Positions 17,688-26,833 of a DNA stretch of 64,000 nt are shown here, in pieces; the stretch's first letter is position 1; each line of letters opens with the position of its first letter. Position numbers and translations under genes: made by a program. Source of the stretch: Prevotella sp. (GTDB taxonomy: Bacteria; Bacteroidota; Bacteroidia; Bacteroidales; Bacteroidaceae); contig JAFTGB010000042.1 in assembly GCA_017458125.1 (NCBI GenBank), forward strand, positions 42,045-106,044. Reading direction: 5' to 3'. A model generated the notes under the pieces. That model worked only from the letters and a program-made list of their open reading frames with translations. It searched no databases and was not told the DNA's origin.

Positions 17688-20453
17688 TCAATGGGCCTCG
17701 AGCCAATTGTCGCCAAAGCCAGAATCAGCCACGAGGGGAACAGCCATGTGGAAGGCATTCTGCATCTCTTCGAGGACGATGTGCTCCACCTTTTCCTTCT
17801 CATCCGGATAGACGCTGAAGTTGAGTTCGTCGTGTACCTGGAGAATCATCTTAGAACGGATATTTTCAGCCTTGAAACGTTCAAAAATGCGAATCATCGC
17901 CACCTTAATAATGTCGGCAGCTGTACCCTGAATGGGTGCATTGATAGCGTTACGTTCAGCAAAGCCACGAACCACACTATTGGCACTGTTGATGTCAGGC
18001 AGATAGCGGCGCCGACCGAAAAGAGTGGTGACATAACCCTGCTGGCGTGCTACCTCTTTTGCTTCCTCCATATACTGATGTACCTGTGGGAAAGTCTCAA
18101 AATATCCGTCTATCAGCATCTTGGCTTCTTCGCGAGGGATGTCTAACCGTTCGGCTAAGCCGAAGACGGTGATACCGTAGATGATGCCGAAGTTAGCACG
18201 TTTTGATTTAGTACGTTCGTCACGAGTCACTTCATCTATCGGTTTCTTATAGATGTTAGCTGCTGTTGCCGCATGCAGGTCTTTACCTTCACGGAATACT
18301 TCTATCATGTGTTCATCATTCGAAAGATGCGCCATCACACGCAGCTCTATCTGACTATAGTCGGCAGAGAAGAACAGGCAACCGGGTTCTGGGATGAAAG
18401 CCTTACGAATTTCTTTTCCATCTTCACCCCGTATGGGAATGTTCTGAAGATTAGGGTCAGAGGATGAAAGTCTTCCTGTCGCCGTGATGGTTTGGTTGAA
18501 GGAGGTATGGATATGTCCTGTTTTTGGATTAATCAGTTTTGGCAGTGCTTCAATATAGGTGCCTAACAGTTTCTTCAAACCACGATGGTCGAGTATTAGA
18601 CCCACGATTTCGTGTTTGTGGCGCAGCTGTTGCAGCACTTCCTCTGAGGTGACGTACTGACCGGTTTTCGTCTTCTTGGGTTTCTCTACGATTTTCATTT
18701 TGGCAAATAGTATGTCACCCACCTGTTTAGGCGAAGCGATATTAAACTGTTCACCGGCTAACTCGTAAATGCGTTTTTCTATATTCAGCATGCGCTCAGA
18801 AAACTGCCTGGAGGTTTCTTTCAGCGACTCTGTGTCTAAGCAGACGCCATTCATCTCCATCTCTGCCAGTACGGGCATCAGCGGCATCTCTATATTATAA
18901 AAGAGGTCTTCGCATTCATGTTTCTTCAGTTCGGGCTCCAGCTTGTTTTTCAGTTGTAGGGTGATGTCGGCATCTTCGCAGGCATATTCATAGACAAGGG
19001 TGGGGGAGAGGTCGCGCATGGATTTCTGATTTTTACCCTTTGGTCCTATCAGCTCATCAATATGGATGGTCTTATAATGCAAGTACACTTCAGCCATGTA
19101 ATCCATGTTGTGACGCAATTCTGGTTGTATGAGGTAGTGGGCTATCATGGTGTCCCACATTTTACCCTTTAGTTCAATGTCATAGTTTCGCAACACCTCT
19201 AAGTCGTACTTCAGGTTCTGACCTATTTTCAGAATATTGGGGTTCTCATAGAGAGATTTAAATATATTAACAATTTGCAACGCTTCTTTACGATTAGCGG
19301 GAACAGGCACGTAAAAGGCCTCATGTTCTTTGATGGAGAAGCTCAAACCTACCAATTCTGCATCAATGGCTGACGTGCTGGTGGTTTCTGTATCTAAAAC
19401 GAGAAAATCTTTTGTTAAGAAATAATCACAAAGTTTTCTCATTTCTTCCTCATTTTCAATAAGTTTGTATTGATGAACCGTTGTTTTTAAGGTCTCAAAA
19501 TTTAAAAATTCTCCGTCGTTCGTACCCTCGGGTGCAAATTCTGCGAATAAATCGAGTTGGGTATTAACGGTTTTTGCTTTTGTTTCAGATTTTTTAAATA
19601 TCTTGCTGGCCAGTGTCTTAAACTCCAAGTCGTCGAGTATTTTGCTCAACTCCTCCTCGTTGGGTTCCTTTACCTTGAGTTCCTCCATGTTGAGTTCGAT
19701 GGGCACATCGGTACGGATGGTGGCGAGAAATTTCGAGAGCTTGATGTCGTCGATGTGGGTTTCCACTTTTGTCTTCAGCGCACCCTTCAGTTCAGCAGTA
19801 CGGCTAATGAGACTTTCTACTGTCCCAAACTCATTAATAAGTTTAACAGCTGTCTTCTCACCCACACCAGGACAACCGGGGAAGTTGTCTGCTGAGTCGC
19901 CCATCAATGCCAACAAATCGATGACGGCTGATGTCGATGGAATGGCATATTTTGTTTTTACTTCTTCTATGCCCATCGTCTCGTAACCGCCACCATGGCG
20001 TGGACGATAGATGAACACGTTTTCGGTGACCAGCTGTCCGTAGTCTTTGTCTGGTGTAAGCATATAGGTGCTGATACCGGCCTGTCCTGCCTTTGTAGCT
20101 AAGGTGCCGATGACATCGTCTGCCTCAAAGCCGTCAACTTGCAGTATGGGTATGTTCCATGCACGAAGCAAGTCTTTGATGATAGGCACCGATTTCCGTA
20201 TGTCTTCCGGTGTAGCCTCACGTTGGGCTTTGTATGCAGGATAGGCTTCGCTGCGGAAGGTAGGACCGTGGGGGTCAAAGGCTACACCGAGATGGGTGGG
20301 TTGCTCCTTGGTGAGCACTTCCTGCAAGGTGTTGACAAAACCCATGATGGCTGACGTATTGAGTCCCTTCGAGTTGATACGTGGATTTTTGATAAAGGCA
20401 TAGTACGACCTATAGATGAGTGCGTAGGCGTCTAAAAGGAATAGTTTATCCAT
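17688..20453 (-). CDS. polA: DNA polymerase I
   Basis: Three-domain repair and replication polymerase of 921 aa. The N-terminal 5'-3' exonuclease (about 1-290) begins MDKLFLLDAYALIYR. The 3'-5' proofreading domain keeps its acidic residues (FLVLDTETT near 355, YACEDADITLQL near 510), unlike many Pol I. The polymerase domain has motif A SADYSQIELRVMAH, motif B KRANFGIIYGI and motif C QVHDELNF. The open frame runs up to 20513, but ATG 20453 gives the conserved start. Divergent from the polyprenyl synthase. Confidence 0.96.
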   Translation of the reverse strand: MDKLFLLDAYALIYRSYYAFIKNPRINSKGLNTSAIMGFVNTLQEVLTKEQPTHLGVAFDPHGPTFRSEAYPAYKAQREATPEDIRKSVPIIKDLLRAWNIPILQVDGFEADDVIGTLATKAGQAGISTYMLTPDKDYGQLVTENVFIYRPRHGGGYETMGIEEVKTKYAIPSTSAVIDLLALMGDSADNFPGCPGVGEKTAVKLINEFGTVESLISRTAELKGALKTKVETHIDDIKLSKFLATIRTDVPIELNMEELKVKEPNEEELSKILDDLEFKTLASKIFKKSETKAKTVNTQLDLFAEFAPEGTNDGEFLNFETLKTTVHQYKLIENEEEMRKLCDYFLTKDFLVLDTETTSTSAIDAELVGLSFSIKEHEAFYVPVPANRKEALQIVNIFKSLYENPNILKIGQNLKYDLEVLRNYDIELKGKMWDTMIAHYLIQPELRHNMDYMAEVYLHYKTIHIDELIGPKGKNQKSMRDLSPTLVYEYACEDADITLQLKNKLEPELKKHECEDLFYNIEMPLMPVLAEMEMNGVCLDTESLKETSRQFSERMLNIEKRIYELAGEQFNIASPKQVGDILFAKMKIVEKPKKTKTGQYVTSEEVLQQLRHKHEIVGLILDHRGLKKLLGTYIEALPKLINPKTGHIHTSFNQTITATGRLSSSDPNLQNIPIRGEDGKEIRKAFIPEPGCLFFSADYSQIELRVMAHLSNDEHMIEVFREGKDLHAATAANIYKKPIDEVTRDERTKSKRANFGIIYGITVFGLAERLDIPREEAKMLIDGYFETFPQVHQYMEEAKEVARQQGYVTTLFGRRRYLPDINSANSVVRGFAERNAINAPIQGTAADIIKVAMIRIFERFKAENIRSKMILQVHDELNFSVYPDEKEKVEHIVLEEMQNAFHMAVPLVADSGFGDNWLEAH

Positions 20454-20513
20454 AACATATTGCAATTTTCGCGTAAAATTACTAATTTTTTTTCTCTTTC
20501 CAATTATTTTCAC

Positions 20514-20521
20514 TATTTTTG
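20514..20521 (+). promoter_or_regulatory. -7 box TATTTTTG for the polyprenyl synthase
   Basis: It lies 19 bases upstream of the ATG at 20541, in the 87-base polA divergent spacer. Confidence 0.6.
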
Positions 20522-20540
20522 TGGGAAAAATATTCGTTGT

Positions 20541-21518
20541 ATGGATTATTTAAGCATTATAAAGCAGCCGATAGTTAAAGATTTGGACGATTTCATCGCT
20601 CTCTTTAGTGAGGCTTTAAGTCACGATGATGGTTTGTTGGGTTCGGCATTAAGCCATATCAGACAACGCGGCGGTAAACGTATGCGCCCCATGCTGATGT
20701 TGCTGATGGCTCGCAGTTGCGGACAAATTTCGGATGTCACCCAGCATGCTGCCGTAGGACTTGAACTGCTGCATACAGCTTCGCTTGTGCATGACGATGT
20801 GGTGGATGAAAGCAGTGAGCGCCGAGGCCAGGCTTCCGTTAATGCTTCCTATAATAATAAGGTAGCCGTGCTGGTGGGTGATTATATCCTGTCTACTGCC
20901 TTGTTGCATGTGTCGTACACTGGAAATCGCCGCATCATTGAATACCTGGCAAAACTGGGACGCACGTTGGCGGCTGGCGAAATATTGCAGTTGTCAAACA
21001 TTCAGAATGAGGAAATCTCGGAGGATGTCTACTATCGTGTCATAGAACAGAAGACTGCTGCTCTCTTCGAGGCTTGTGCTGCCATCGGTGCATTGTCGGC
21101 AGGTGCTGATGAGGAGGCACTTCAAAAAGCGATGACCTTTGGGCGCTATTTAGGTGTCATGTTCCAGATACGTGACGACATCTTCGATTATTTTGACTCT
21201 AAGGAAATAGGTAAGCCTACGGGTAATGATATGACGGAAGGAAAGCTGACTCTCCCCGTCATTTATGCCTTGAACAGTACTGATTTTGAGGCTATGCACA
21301 CGTTAGCTCGTAAGGTGAAGGCAGGAACCATCAATGAGGATGAAATCGCTGTTTTAGTGGAGTTTACCAAGCAGCAGGGTGGCATAGAGTATGCTGAACG
21401 AAAGATGCAGGAGTTCAGCGGTCTTTGCAAGCAATATATTAAAGAAAACGTAAAAGAAAAGGCCATCAGCGACTCACTGACAGCCTATGTTGACTACGTT
21501 GTCCAGCGCAACTATTAA
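20541..21518 (+). CDS. Trans-polyprenyl diphosphate synthase (octaprenyl type)
   Basis: Condenses isopentenyl diphosphate units to a long-chain all-trans prenyl diphosphate, probably for the menaquinone side chain. The 325-aa protein has both Asp-rich motifs: LVHDDVVDES (near 87) and QIRDDIFDYF (near 214), plus GGKRMRP near 46. Chain length cannot be read with certainty; the length and motifs fit the IspB group. The frame is open back to 20460 but ATG 20541 follows the promoter. Confidence 0.9.
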   Translation: MDYLSIIKQPIVKDLDDFIALFSEALSHDDGLLGSALSHIRQRGGKRMRPMLMLLMARSCGQISDVTQHAAVGLELLHTASLVHDDVVDESSERRGQASVNASYNNKVAVLVGDYILSTALLHVSYTGNRRIIEYLAKLGRTLAAGEILQLSNIQNEEISEDVYYRVIEQKTAALFEACAAIGALSAGADEEALQKAMTFGRYLGVMFQIRDDIFDYFDSKEIGKPTGNDMTEGKLTLPVIYALNSTDFEAMHTLARKVKAGTINEDEIAVLVEFTKQQGGIEYAERKMQEFSGLCKQYIKENVKEKAISDSLTAYVDYVVQRNY

Positions 21519-21525
21519 GTAATCG

Positions 21526-21790
21526 TTAAAAATAAGTTGGCACTATAGTCGTTGTTCAGACCACCCCTACCCCCTCCTAACTTAGGAGGGGAATTGATTA
21601 CTACCGTATGGTGTAGACGCTACTATGGCGTGCAAGGTAACTGTTTCCCCTCCTAACTTAGAGGGAATTGATTACTACCGTATGGTGTAGACGCTACTAT
21701 GGCGTGCAAGGTAACTGTTTCCCCTCCTAAGTTAGGAGGGGGTAGGGGTGGTCTGAACAGGCTTATCAATTTGTATCAACTTATTTTTAA
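21526..21790. mobile_element. MITE-like element with nested inverted repeats and an internal tandem repeat
   Basis: A 265-bp block between convergent genes. The outer arms are a perfect 14-bp inverted repeat (TTAAAAATAAGTTG, 21526-21539 and 21777-21790). Inside is a perfect 38-bp inverted repeat (21554-21591 and 21721-21758) that itself contains a CCCCTCCTAA...TTAGGAGGGG hairpin. Between them are two tandem units of 76 and 74 bp (21571-21646, 21647-21720). The deoC stop codon lies within the right outer arm. No ORF. It may also end transcription in both directions. Confidence 0.8.
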
Positions 21791-22689
21791 AAGAACTTCG
21801 TCTCGTGCCCCACGACCTCTGACAGCAGCAGGTTAGCCAGTCGGCTGGTACCCATGCGGAACCACTGGTTGGTCAGCCACTTCTCTCCTAACACTTCTTT
21901 GACAATAGTATACATGGTTATTGCATCCATTACACTGTTAAGTCCGCCAGCGGGTTTGAAGCCGATTTGTATACCTGTCTCTTGGTAATATTCTTTGATG
22001 GCCTGGCACATGACGTAGGCGGCTTCAGGTGTAGCGGCAGGTTCCAGTTTGCCAGTGGAGGTTTTGATGTAATCTGCTCCAGCATACATGGCTATAATGC
22101 TGGCTTTCTTGATGTTGGAGGCGGTTTTTAAGCAGCCTGTTTCCAGTATGACCTTCATTTTCTTTTCGCCACATACAGCTTTCAGTTCGCTGATTTCGTC
22201 GGCCACCGTCTCGTAGTCGCCACTCAGGAATTTTCCTACGCTTTGTACGATGTCTATCTCCGTCGCTCCATCCTTGATAGCCAATGCCGTTTCTGCTATT
22301 TTAACCTCTAAGAGTGCTTGTGACGATGGGAAGCTGCCACTGACGCAAGCTATCTCTACTCCGTCTACTTCCAACGCTTCACTGACGGTTTTAGCGAAGC
22401 AAGGATAGACACAAATGGTGGCTACGTGCGGTAGTTCCGGATATTGCTCGTCAAAGGCGTTGACTCGTTCTGTAAATGCTAAAACACTTTCTTCTGAGTC
22501 CGTGGTTTTTAGTGTGGTCAGTTCTACACTGCCCATCAGGAATTTTTTTACTTCTAAAGTGTCGTTTTCGGGTACTTTCTCAGTGATAATTCTTCTCACT
22601 GCTTCTCGTACTTCATCGTCAGAGATGTTGAAATTGTACTTGCTGAGGGCCTCTTCTATATGACCCTTTTGAATAGTTGTTTCTGCCAT
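21787..22689 (-). CDS. deoC: Deoxyribose-phosphate aldolase
   Basis: Cleaves 2-deoxyribose 5-phosphate to acetaldehyde and glyceraldehyde 3-phosphate in deoxynucleoside salvage. The 300-aa protein has the Schiff-base lysine in DYIKTSTGK (near 210), the second lysine in GFKPAGG (near 247) and KVILETGCL. It is the last gene of a dtd-orf83-mazG-deoC operon (12 bases after mazG). Its stop lies in the arm of the repeat element. Confidence 0.94.
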   Translation of the reverse strand: MAETTIQKGHIEEALSKYNFNISDDEVREAVRRIITEKVPENDTLEVKKFLMGSVELTTLKTTDSEESVLAFTERVNAFDEQYPELPHVATICVYPCFAKTVSEALEVDGVEIACVSGSFPSSQALLEVKIAETALAIKDGATEIDIVQSVGKFLSGDYETVADEISELKAVCGEKKMKVILETGCLKTASNIKKASIIAMYAGADYIKTSTGKLEPAATPEAAYVMCQAIKEYYQETGIQIGFKPAGGLNSVMDAITMYTIVKEVLGEKWLTNQWFRMGTSRLANLLLSEVVGHETKFF

Positions 22690-22701
22690 AATCGTATTGT
22701 T

Positions 22702-23028
22702 TTATGCTAAGAGTTTTTCGTTGTGAATGTGGCGAAGGGAGTCGCGGTTGGTCTTCTTTTCTATAGATTTCTTCAACTCTGATGTCAGGTCGACACCTGT
22801 CTGGTTGGCTAAGCATAGCAGCACCCAGAGCACGTCAGCCATCTCTTCGCCTAAATTATCTTTCTCTCCTTCCTTGAAACTTTGGTCTCCGTACTTTCGG
22901 GCTATTACGCGAGCCAGTTCACCTACCTCCTCGGTCAGTACGGCCATATTGGTAAGTTCTGAGAAGTAGCGTACACCGTAGGTTTTAATCCAGAGGTCTA
23001 CAGCCTCTTGTGCTTCTTTTATGGTCAT
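22702..23028 (-). CDS. MazG-like nucleotide pyrophosphohydrolase
   Basis: Small all-alpha NTP pyrophosphohydrolase of 108 aa, probably a housecleaning enzyme that hydrolyses nucleoside triphosphates. The metal-binding motif is visible as LTEEVGELARVIA (near 31) and EEMADVLWVLLCLA (near 61). Its ATG overlaps the stop of the upstream gene by 4 bases, a sign of translational coupling. Confidence 0.85.
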   Translation of the reverse strand: MTIKEAQEAVDLWIKTYGVRYFSELTNMAVLTEEVGELARVIARKYGDQSFKEGEKDNLGEEMADVLWVLLCLANQTGVDLTSELKKSIEKKTNRDSLRHIHNEKLLA

Positions 23029-23276
23029 AGTTTGAATATCAGCAGTTGTATGTATATCAGCAGTATACAGATAGTGATAATCCAGATGTTCCGCTGGTTC
23101 TCCTTGGCATATTCTTTCCAGTGACAGGCCTTATACAGGTAGGGAATGAGCAGTGTCAGCATGCCAACGCCACAGGACCATGCGCCATAGTTATAGCCAG
23201 CCGTATGGGCTATGACGATGCCGATTCCAATGAGTATCATGCCCGTTATCTCTAATTTTCTGAGGTATTTCTTCAT
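23025..23276 (-). CDS. Small membrane protein, unknown
   Basis: Protein of 83 aa with three hydrophobic segments (about 10-25, 33-48, 63-81). I recognise no family. It sits between dtd (51 bases upstream) and mazG (4-base overlap) on the same strand, so it is part of the operon and likely real. Confidence 0.65.
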   Translation of the reverse strand: MKKYLRKLEITGMILIGIGIVIAHTAGYNYGAWSCGVGMLTLLIPYLYKACHWKEYAKENQRNIWIITICILLIYIQLLIFKL

Positions 23277-23327
23277 ATCTTTTATTTATTCCGTTTTTCT
23301 ACATTGCGAAATAGTTGCAATCCTTTC

Positions 23328-23822
23328 CTATTCCTTGTTTTTGGTGTCCATACAGATGGTCACAGGCCCGTCGTTGAGCAGTTCCACCTTCATGTCGGCG
23401 CCGAATTCACCGGTGCCAACAGGTTTGCCCAAAGCAGTTGAAAGCCCGTTGCAGAAGGCTTCGTAGAGTGGGATAGAGTGCTCGTGTGAGCCAGCCCTAA
23501 ACCATGATGGGCGGTTGCCCTTCTTATAGCTTGCGTAGAGCGTAAACTGTGATATGACGAGGATTTCGCCTGTCGTGTTCTCGCCTGTTGGCTCTCCATC
23601 AGCGTTCAATCGGCACATGTCCATGATGGAACGGTTCATCACGTGCTGCTCGTCATCGAACACCCGCAGGCCTACTATCTTCTTCACCAGCCATTCCACA
23701 TCCTCCATCGTGTCTTCATTGCAGACGCCCAACAGAATGAGGAATCCCTGTCCTATCTGGCTTTTCACCTGACCCTCGATAGTCACGCTGGCTCGGCTCA
23801 CGCGCTGTATAACTGCTCTCAT
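23328..23822 (-). CDS. dtd: D-aminoacyl-tRNA deacylase
   Basis: Hydrolyses D-aminoacyl-tRNAs and so recycles mischarged tRNA. The protein is 164 aa and begins MRAVIQRVSRASVTIEG; SQFTLYASYKKGNRPSW and NDGPVTICMDT are the two active-site motifs of the Dtd family. The open frame reaches 23918, but the -7 box at 23847-23854 lies inside that part. First gene of the operon. Confidence 0.93.
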   Translation of the reverse strand: MRAVIQRVSRASVTIEGQVKSQIGQGFLILLGVCNEDTMEDVEWLVKKIVGLRVFDDEQHVMNRSIMDMCRLNADGEPTGENTTGEILVISQFTLYASYKKGNRPSWFRAGSHEHSIPLYEAFCNGLSTALGKPVGTGEFGADMKVELLNDGPVTICMDTKNKE

Positions 23823-23846
23823 CGTTGTTGTTAGCTTTATTTTTGG

Positions 23847-23854
23847 CAAAGATA
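23847..23854 (-). promoter_or_regulatory. -7 box TATCTTTG for the dtd operon
   Basis: Minus-strand match, 25 bases upstream of the dtd ATG. Confidence 0.65.
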
Positions 23855-23959
23855 CTATATTATTTTCAATTCTCCAAATTCTCATGTCAAATATCCTCTG
23901 ATTGATGCTTCTTGGCAATAGCTGTCTGCTTGTAGTTTCTACATCATGTTACTTTGTGA

Positions 23960-24203
23960 CATTAAGCACATTCATTCCTGCCGATTGTAACATTGTAACA
24001 ATGTAACAATGTAACATTAAGGTCTATGACAGATGACAGATGACAGTTTTTCAAATCGGAGAGTATAGAGAGTATTATTATATATATTATAATATATATA
24101 ATAATAATATTGTAATTCAACCTTCCTTTCATAAACTGTCATCTGTCATTTGTCACGACCGGCTCTTCCAGTATGCTCTGATTAGTGTGTGCTTAATGTT
24201 ACA
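23960..24203. repeat. Nested palindromic repeat structure
   Basis: Three layers share one centre. The core is a perfect 34-bp A/T palindrome (24073-24106). Around it is a 22-bp inverted repeat with one mismatch made of TGACAGA heptamers (24027-24048 and 24134-24155). Further out are CATTAAGCACA (23960-23970 with 24188-24198) and TGTAACATTAAG (24010-24021 with 24192-24203), embedded in AATGTAAC octamers. No gene is visible in the 550-base spacer between dtd and uvrC. Confidence 0.85.
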
Positions 24204-24319
24204 ATGTTACAAAGTTACATTGTTACGTTTTGCTGTTATCAACAGTGCTTATTGTCACAATGTCACCTGTCACAAAGTATCGTCATGAGGTCGTTGAGCT
24301 ATCATTGCTCACTGCCGAT

Positions 24320-24395
24320 GAGATTACGGCTCTCTGCCAACGAAATTACGGCTCTCTGCCAACGAAATTACGGTTCTCCGCCAACGAGATTAAGG
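24320..24395. repeat. 22-bp tandem repeat, three copies plus a partial fourth
   Basis: Unit GAAATTACGG-CTCTCTGCCAAC at 24320-24341, 24342-24363 and 24364-24385 (1-2 differences), then a partial copy to 24395. It ends 12 bases before the uvrC stop, on the 3' side of uvrC. Confidence 0.85.
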
Positions 24396-24406
24396 ATTGT
24401 TTTTCT

Positions 24407-26236
24407 TTACGTCTCTGGGTGGAAATGCTCGTAAACAATCTTGGCTTTTGCCGGGCCGATTACCTTGCTGATTGTTTCCATGTTCGCCTCCTGTATCCGT
24501 TTCACCGATTTAAGGGCATTTAGAAGCCCGTCACGCGTTTTTGGACCGATGCCCTTTATATTGTCCAGCTCCGACTGTAAAGCGTGCTTAGAGCGCTTTT
24601 CTCGGTGGAAGGTGATGGCGAAGCGGTGTACTTCGTCTTGCAGGTGTGTAAGCACTTTGAAAAGCTCGGAGGTATCTTTCATGCCTACAACTCGTGGAGG
24701 AAAACCATACAGCAGTTCATTGGTGCGGTGACGGTCGTCTTTAGCTAATCCCGCTATGGGGATATCAAGTCCTAATTCGTCCTGAACAGCCTGTCTAATG
24801 ACTTCCATCTGTCCTTTACCACCATCAGCCACGATGAGGTCGGGTAGGGGGAGTTCTTCTTCTAACAGGCGATGGTATCGGCGGAAGACAACTTCTTTCA
24901 TCGATGCGTAATCGTCAGGTCCCACTACTGTTTTGATGTTATATTTGCGGTAATCCTCCTTTGAGGGTTTCATCTTTTTGAAGACTACACAGGCGGCCAC
25001 GGCATCAGAGCCACTGATGTTGGAGTTGTCGAAACACTCTATCTGATAGGGTAATTTTGGTAGATGCAGCAGGTCTTGTAATTCTTTCATCAGGCGGACC
25101 TGTTTCTGTTCTGGATTCAGTTTTTCGGCTTGTTTCAGACGGTCAAACTTATACTGTTTGCCATTCATCTGCGAGAGGTCTAACAGTGTCTTCTTGTCGC
25201 CGCGCTGTGGTACGGTAATGGTTACCCCTTCCAAGTCGATGTCTACTTCTTTGGGTAATATGATTTCCTTGGCATTGCTTTTGAAACGCTCACGCATTTC
25301 TACGATGGCTAACTGCAGCAGTTCCTCGTCTCCTTCGTCCAATCGTTTTTTATATTCAAATGTAAACGACTGGTTTATCTGGCCGTTTGATACATGAAGA
25401 TAGTTGATGAAAGCCACTTTTTCATCGTTTGTGATGGTCAGTACATCGATGTTGTCTATAGTGTGACTTACCACCTCACTCTTGGCTACAAACTGTTCTA
25501 ATAGCAGATAACGGCGCTTACATTCTTCTGCTTCTTCAAAACGAAGCTGTTCGGATAATTGTAGCATGTGCTGCTTTAGTTCGTGTTGTACCTGACGGAC
25601 GTTGCCTTTTAGAATTTCACGAGCCTGCTGGATGTTTTGCTGGTAGTCGTCCCATGACTGTTTATTGATGCAGGGTCCACCGCATTTTTTGATGTGATAG
25701 TCGAGACAAACCTGGTATTTACCGTTTTTGACACCTTCTTCGGTCATGGGTTGTTTGCAGGGTCTCGGACGGTATAATTGTCTGATGAGGTCGAGAATGC
25801 CATGCATCGCACCTACGTGTGAGTATGGTCCATAGTATGTTCCCCATTTTTTGTTTATGGTTCGAGTGGGGAAGATACGGGGCAGGTACTCTTTGGTGAC
25901 GCAGATGGAAGGGTAGGTTTTACCGTCTTTAAGCAAAACGTTATACCGAGGATTGTATTTTTTTATCAGGGCATTCTCCAATAAAAGTGCGTCCTCCTCG
26001 GTGTTCACTACCGTGTAGCTGATGTCCCAAATCTTAGAAACTAAGACTTTGGTTTTGTATCGGTCTACTTCGGTATGGAAGTATGACGAGACACGGTTCT
26101 TCAGATTCTTGGCTTTTCCTACATAGATAATCGTGCCTTCAGCGTCGTAATACTGATAGCTACCCGGTTTGTCTGGCATGGCCCTGACTATAGCCTTCAA
26201 TCTCTCTAAACGAGTCTCGTTTTCTTCCTTCGTCAT
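24407..26236 (-). CDS. uvrC: UvrABC system protein C
   Basis: Dual-incision nuclease of nucleotide excision repair, 609 aa. The N-terminal GIY-YIG nuclease domain (GSYQYYDAEGTIIYVGKAKNL, near 25-46), a cysteine cluster (CLDYHIKKCGGPC), a UVR domain (near 205-240), the RNase H-like C-terminal nuclease (IECFDNSNISGSDAVAACV, then IVADGGKGQ), and helix-hairpin-helix (IKGIGPKTRDGLL) are all present. Third gene of a mnmG-apt-uvrC operon; 25 bases after apt, with a parS site between. Confidence 0.96.
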   Translation of the reverse strand: MTKEENETRLERLKAIVRAMPDKPGSYQYYDAEGTIIYVGKAKNLKNRVSSYFHTEVDRYKTKVLVSKIWDISYTVVNTEEDALLLENALIKKYNPRYNVLLKDGKTYPSICVTKEYLPRIFPTRTINKKWGTYYGPYSHVGAMHGILDLIRQLYRPRPCKQPMTEEGVKNGKYQVCLDYHIKKCGGPCINKQSWDDYQQNIQQAREILKGNVRQVQHELKQHMLQLSEQLRFEEAEECKRRYLLLEQFVAKSEVVSHTIDNIDVLTITNDEKVAFINYLHVSNGQINQSFTFEYKKRLDEGDEELLQLAIVEMRERFKSNAKEIILPKEVDIDLEGVTITVPQRGDKKTLLDLSQMNGKQYKFDRLKQAEKLNPEQKQVRLMKELQDLLHLPKLPYQIECFDNSNISGSDAVAACVVFKKMKPSKEDYRKYNIKTVVGPDDYASMKEVVFRRYHRLLEEELPLPDLIVADGGKGQMEVIRQAVQDELGLDIPIAGLAKDDRHRTNELLYGFPPRVVGMKDTSELFKVLTHLQDEVHRFAITFHREKRSKHALQSELDNIKGIGPKTRDGLLNALKSVKRIQEANMETISKVIGPAKAKIVYEHFHPET

Positions 26237-26244
26237 AAGCGTTA

Positions 26245-26260
26245 GTGTTTCACGTGAAAC
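26245..26260. other. parS: parS centromere-like site (perfect)
   Basis: TGTTTCACGTGAAACA is the exact 16-bp palindrome bound by ParB/Spo0J. It fills the 25-base gap between apt and uvrC. In other bacteria such sites lie close to oriC and serve chromosome segregation. Confidence 0.85.
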
Positions 26261-26261
26261 A

Positions 26262-26789
26262 TTATACCGTCATCAGTGTGGTCAGGTCAATGTCTTTGAA
26301 AAGGTCACGACCGTGTAGTCCTTCATCGCGTATTTCTATAATGAAGTTCATATAGATTTTCTTCGGATGGAAGTGTTCTACCAGTTTGTAGGTTGCTTTT
26401 GCTGTGCCTCCAGTTGCCAATAAATCGTCGTGTATCAGTACAACATCGTCTTTGTCTATAGCGTCAATATGCATCTCTACTGTGTCCACTCCATATTCTT
26501 TACTGAACTGTTCTTTAATTACCGTGCTTGGGAGTTTTCCTGGTTTGCGTGCCAGCACTACTCCGCAACCCAACTTTCCTGCTAATGCTGAAGCCATCAC
26601 AAAACCGCGGCTTTCAACTCCAACAATCTTGGTGATACCTTTGTCTTTGTATAACTCATACATCTCGTCGAGCATGATCTTCATGCATTCCGCATCCTTG
26701 TATAAAGTGGTAACGTCACGAAAGTTGATACCCTTTCTTGGAAAGTCGGGTATACAACGTAAGTTTTTCAATAAAATCTCATTGTTCAT
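26262..26789 (-). CDS. apt: Adenine phosphoribosyltransferase
   Basis: Purine salvage enzyme converting adenine and PRPP to AMP; 175 aa, cytosolic. The PRPP-binding loop is VVLIHDDLLATGGTA (near 118-132) and GVESRGFVMASALA (near 57) is the PPi loop region. It sits between mnmG and uvrC on the same strand, flanked on both sides by parS-type sites. Confidence 0.95.
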   Translation of the reverse strand: MNNEILLKNLRCIPDFPRKGINFRDVTTLYKDAECMKIMLDEMYELYKDKGITKIVGVESRGFVMASALAGKLGCGVVLARKPGKLPSTVIKEQFSKEYGVDTVEMHIDAIDKDDVVLIHDDLLATGGTAKATYKLVEHFHPKKIYMNFIIEIRDEGLHGRDLFKDIDLTTLMTV

Positions 26790-26833
26790 AATTCTTGGTT
26801 TTAACGTTATTCTGTTATCTTTAATTGATTATT

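Noticed and set aside
24320-24395. Possible CRISPR array
   Set aside because: The 22-bp units are directly adjacent without spacers, and no cas genes are present.
24040-24523. Plus-strand frames of 80-97 codons in the dtd-uvrC spacer
   Set aside because: They consist of the palindromic and tandem repeats translated and run into antisense uvrC.
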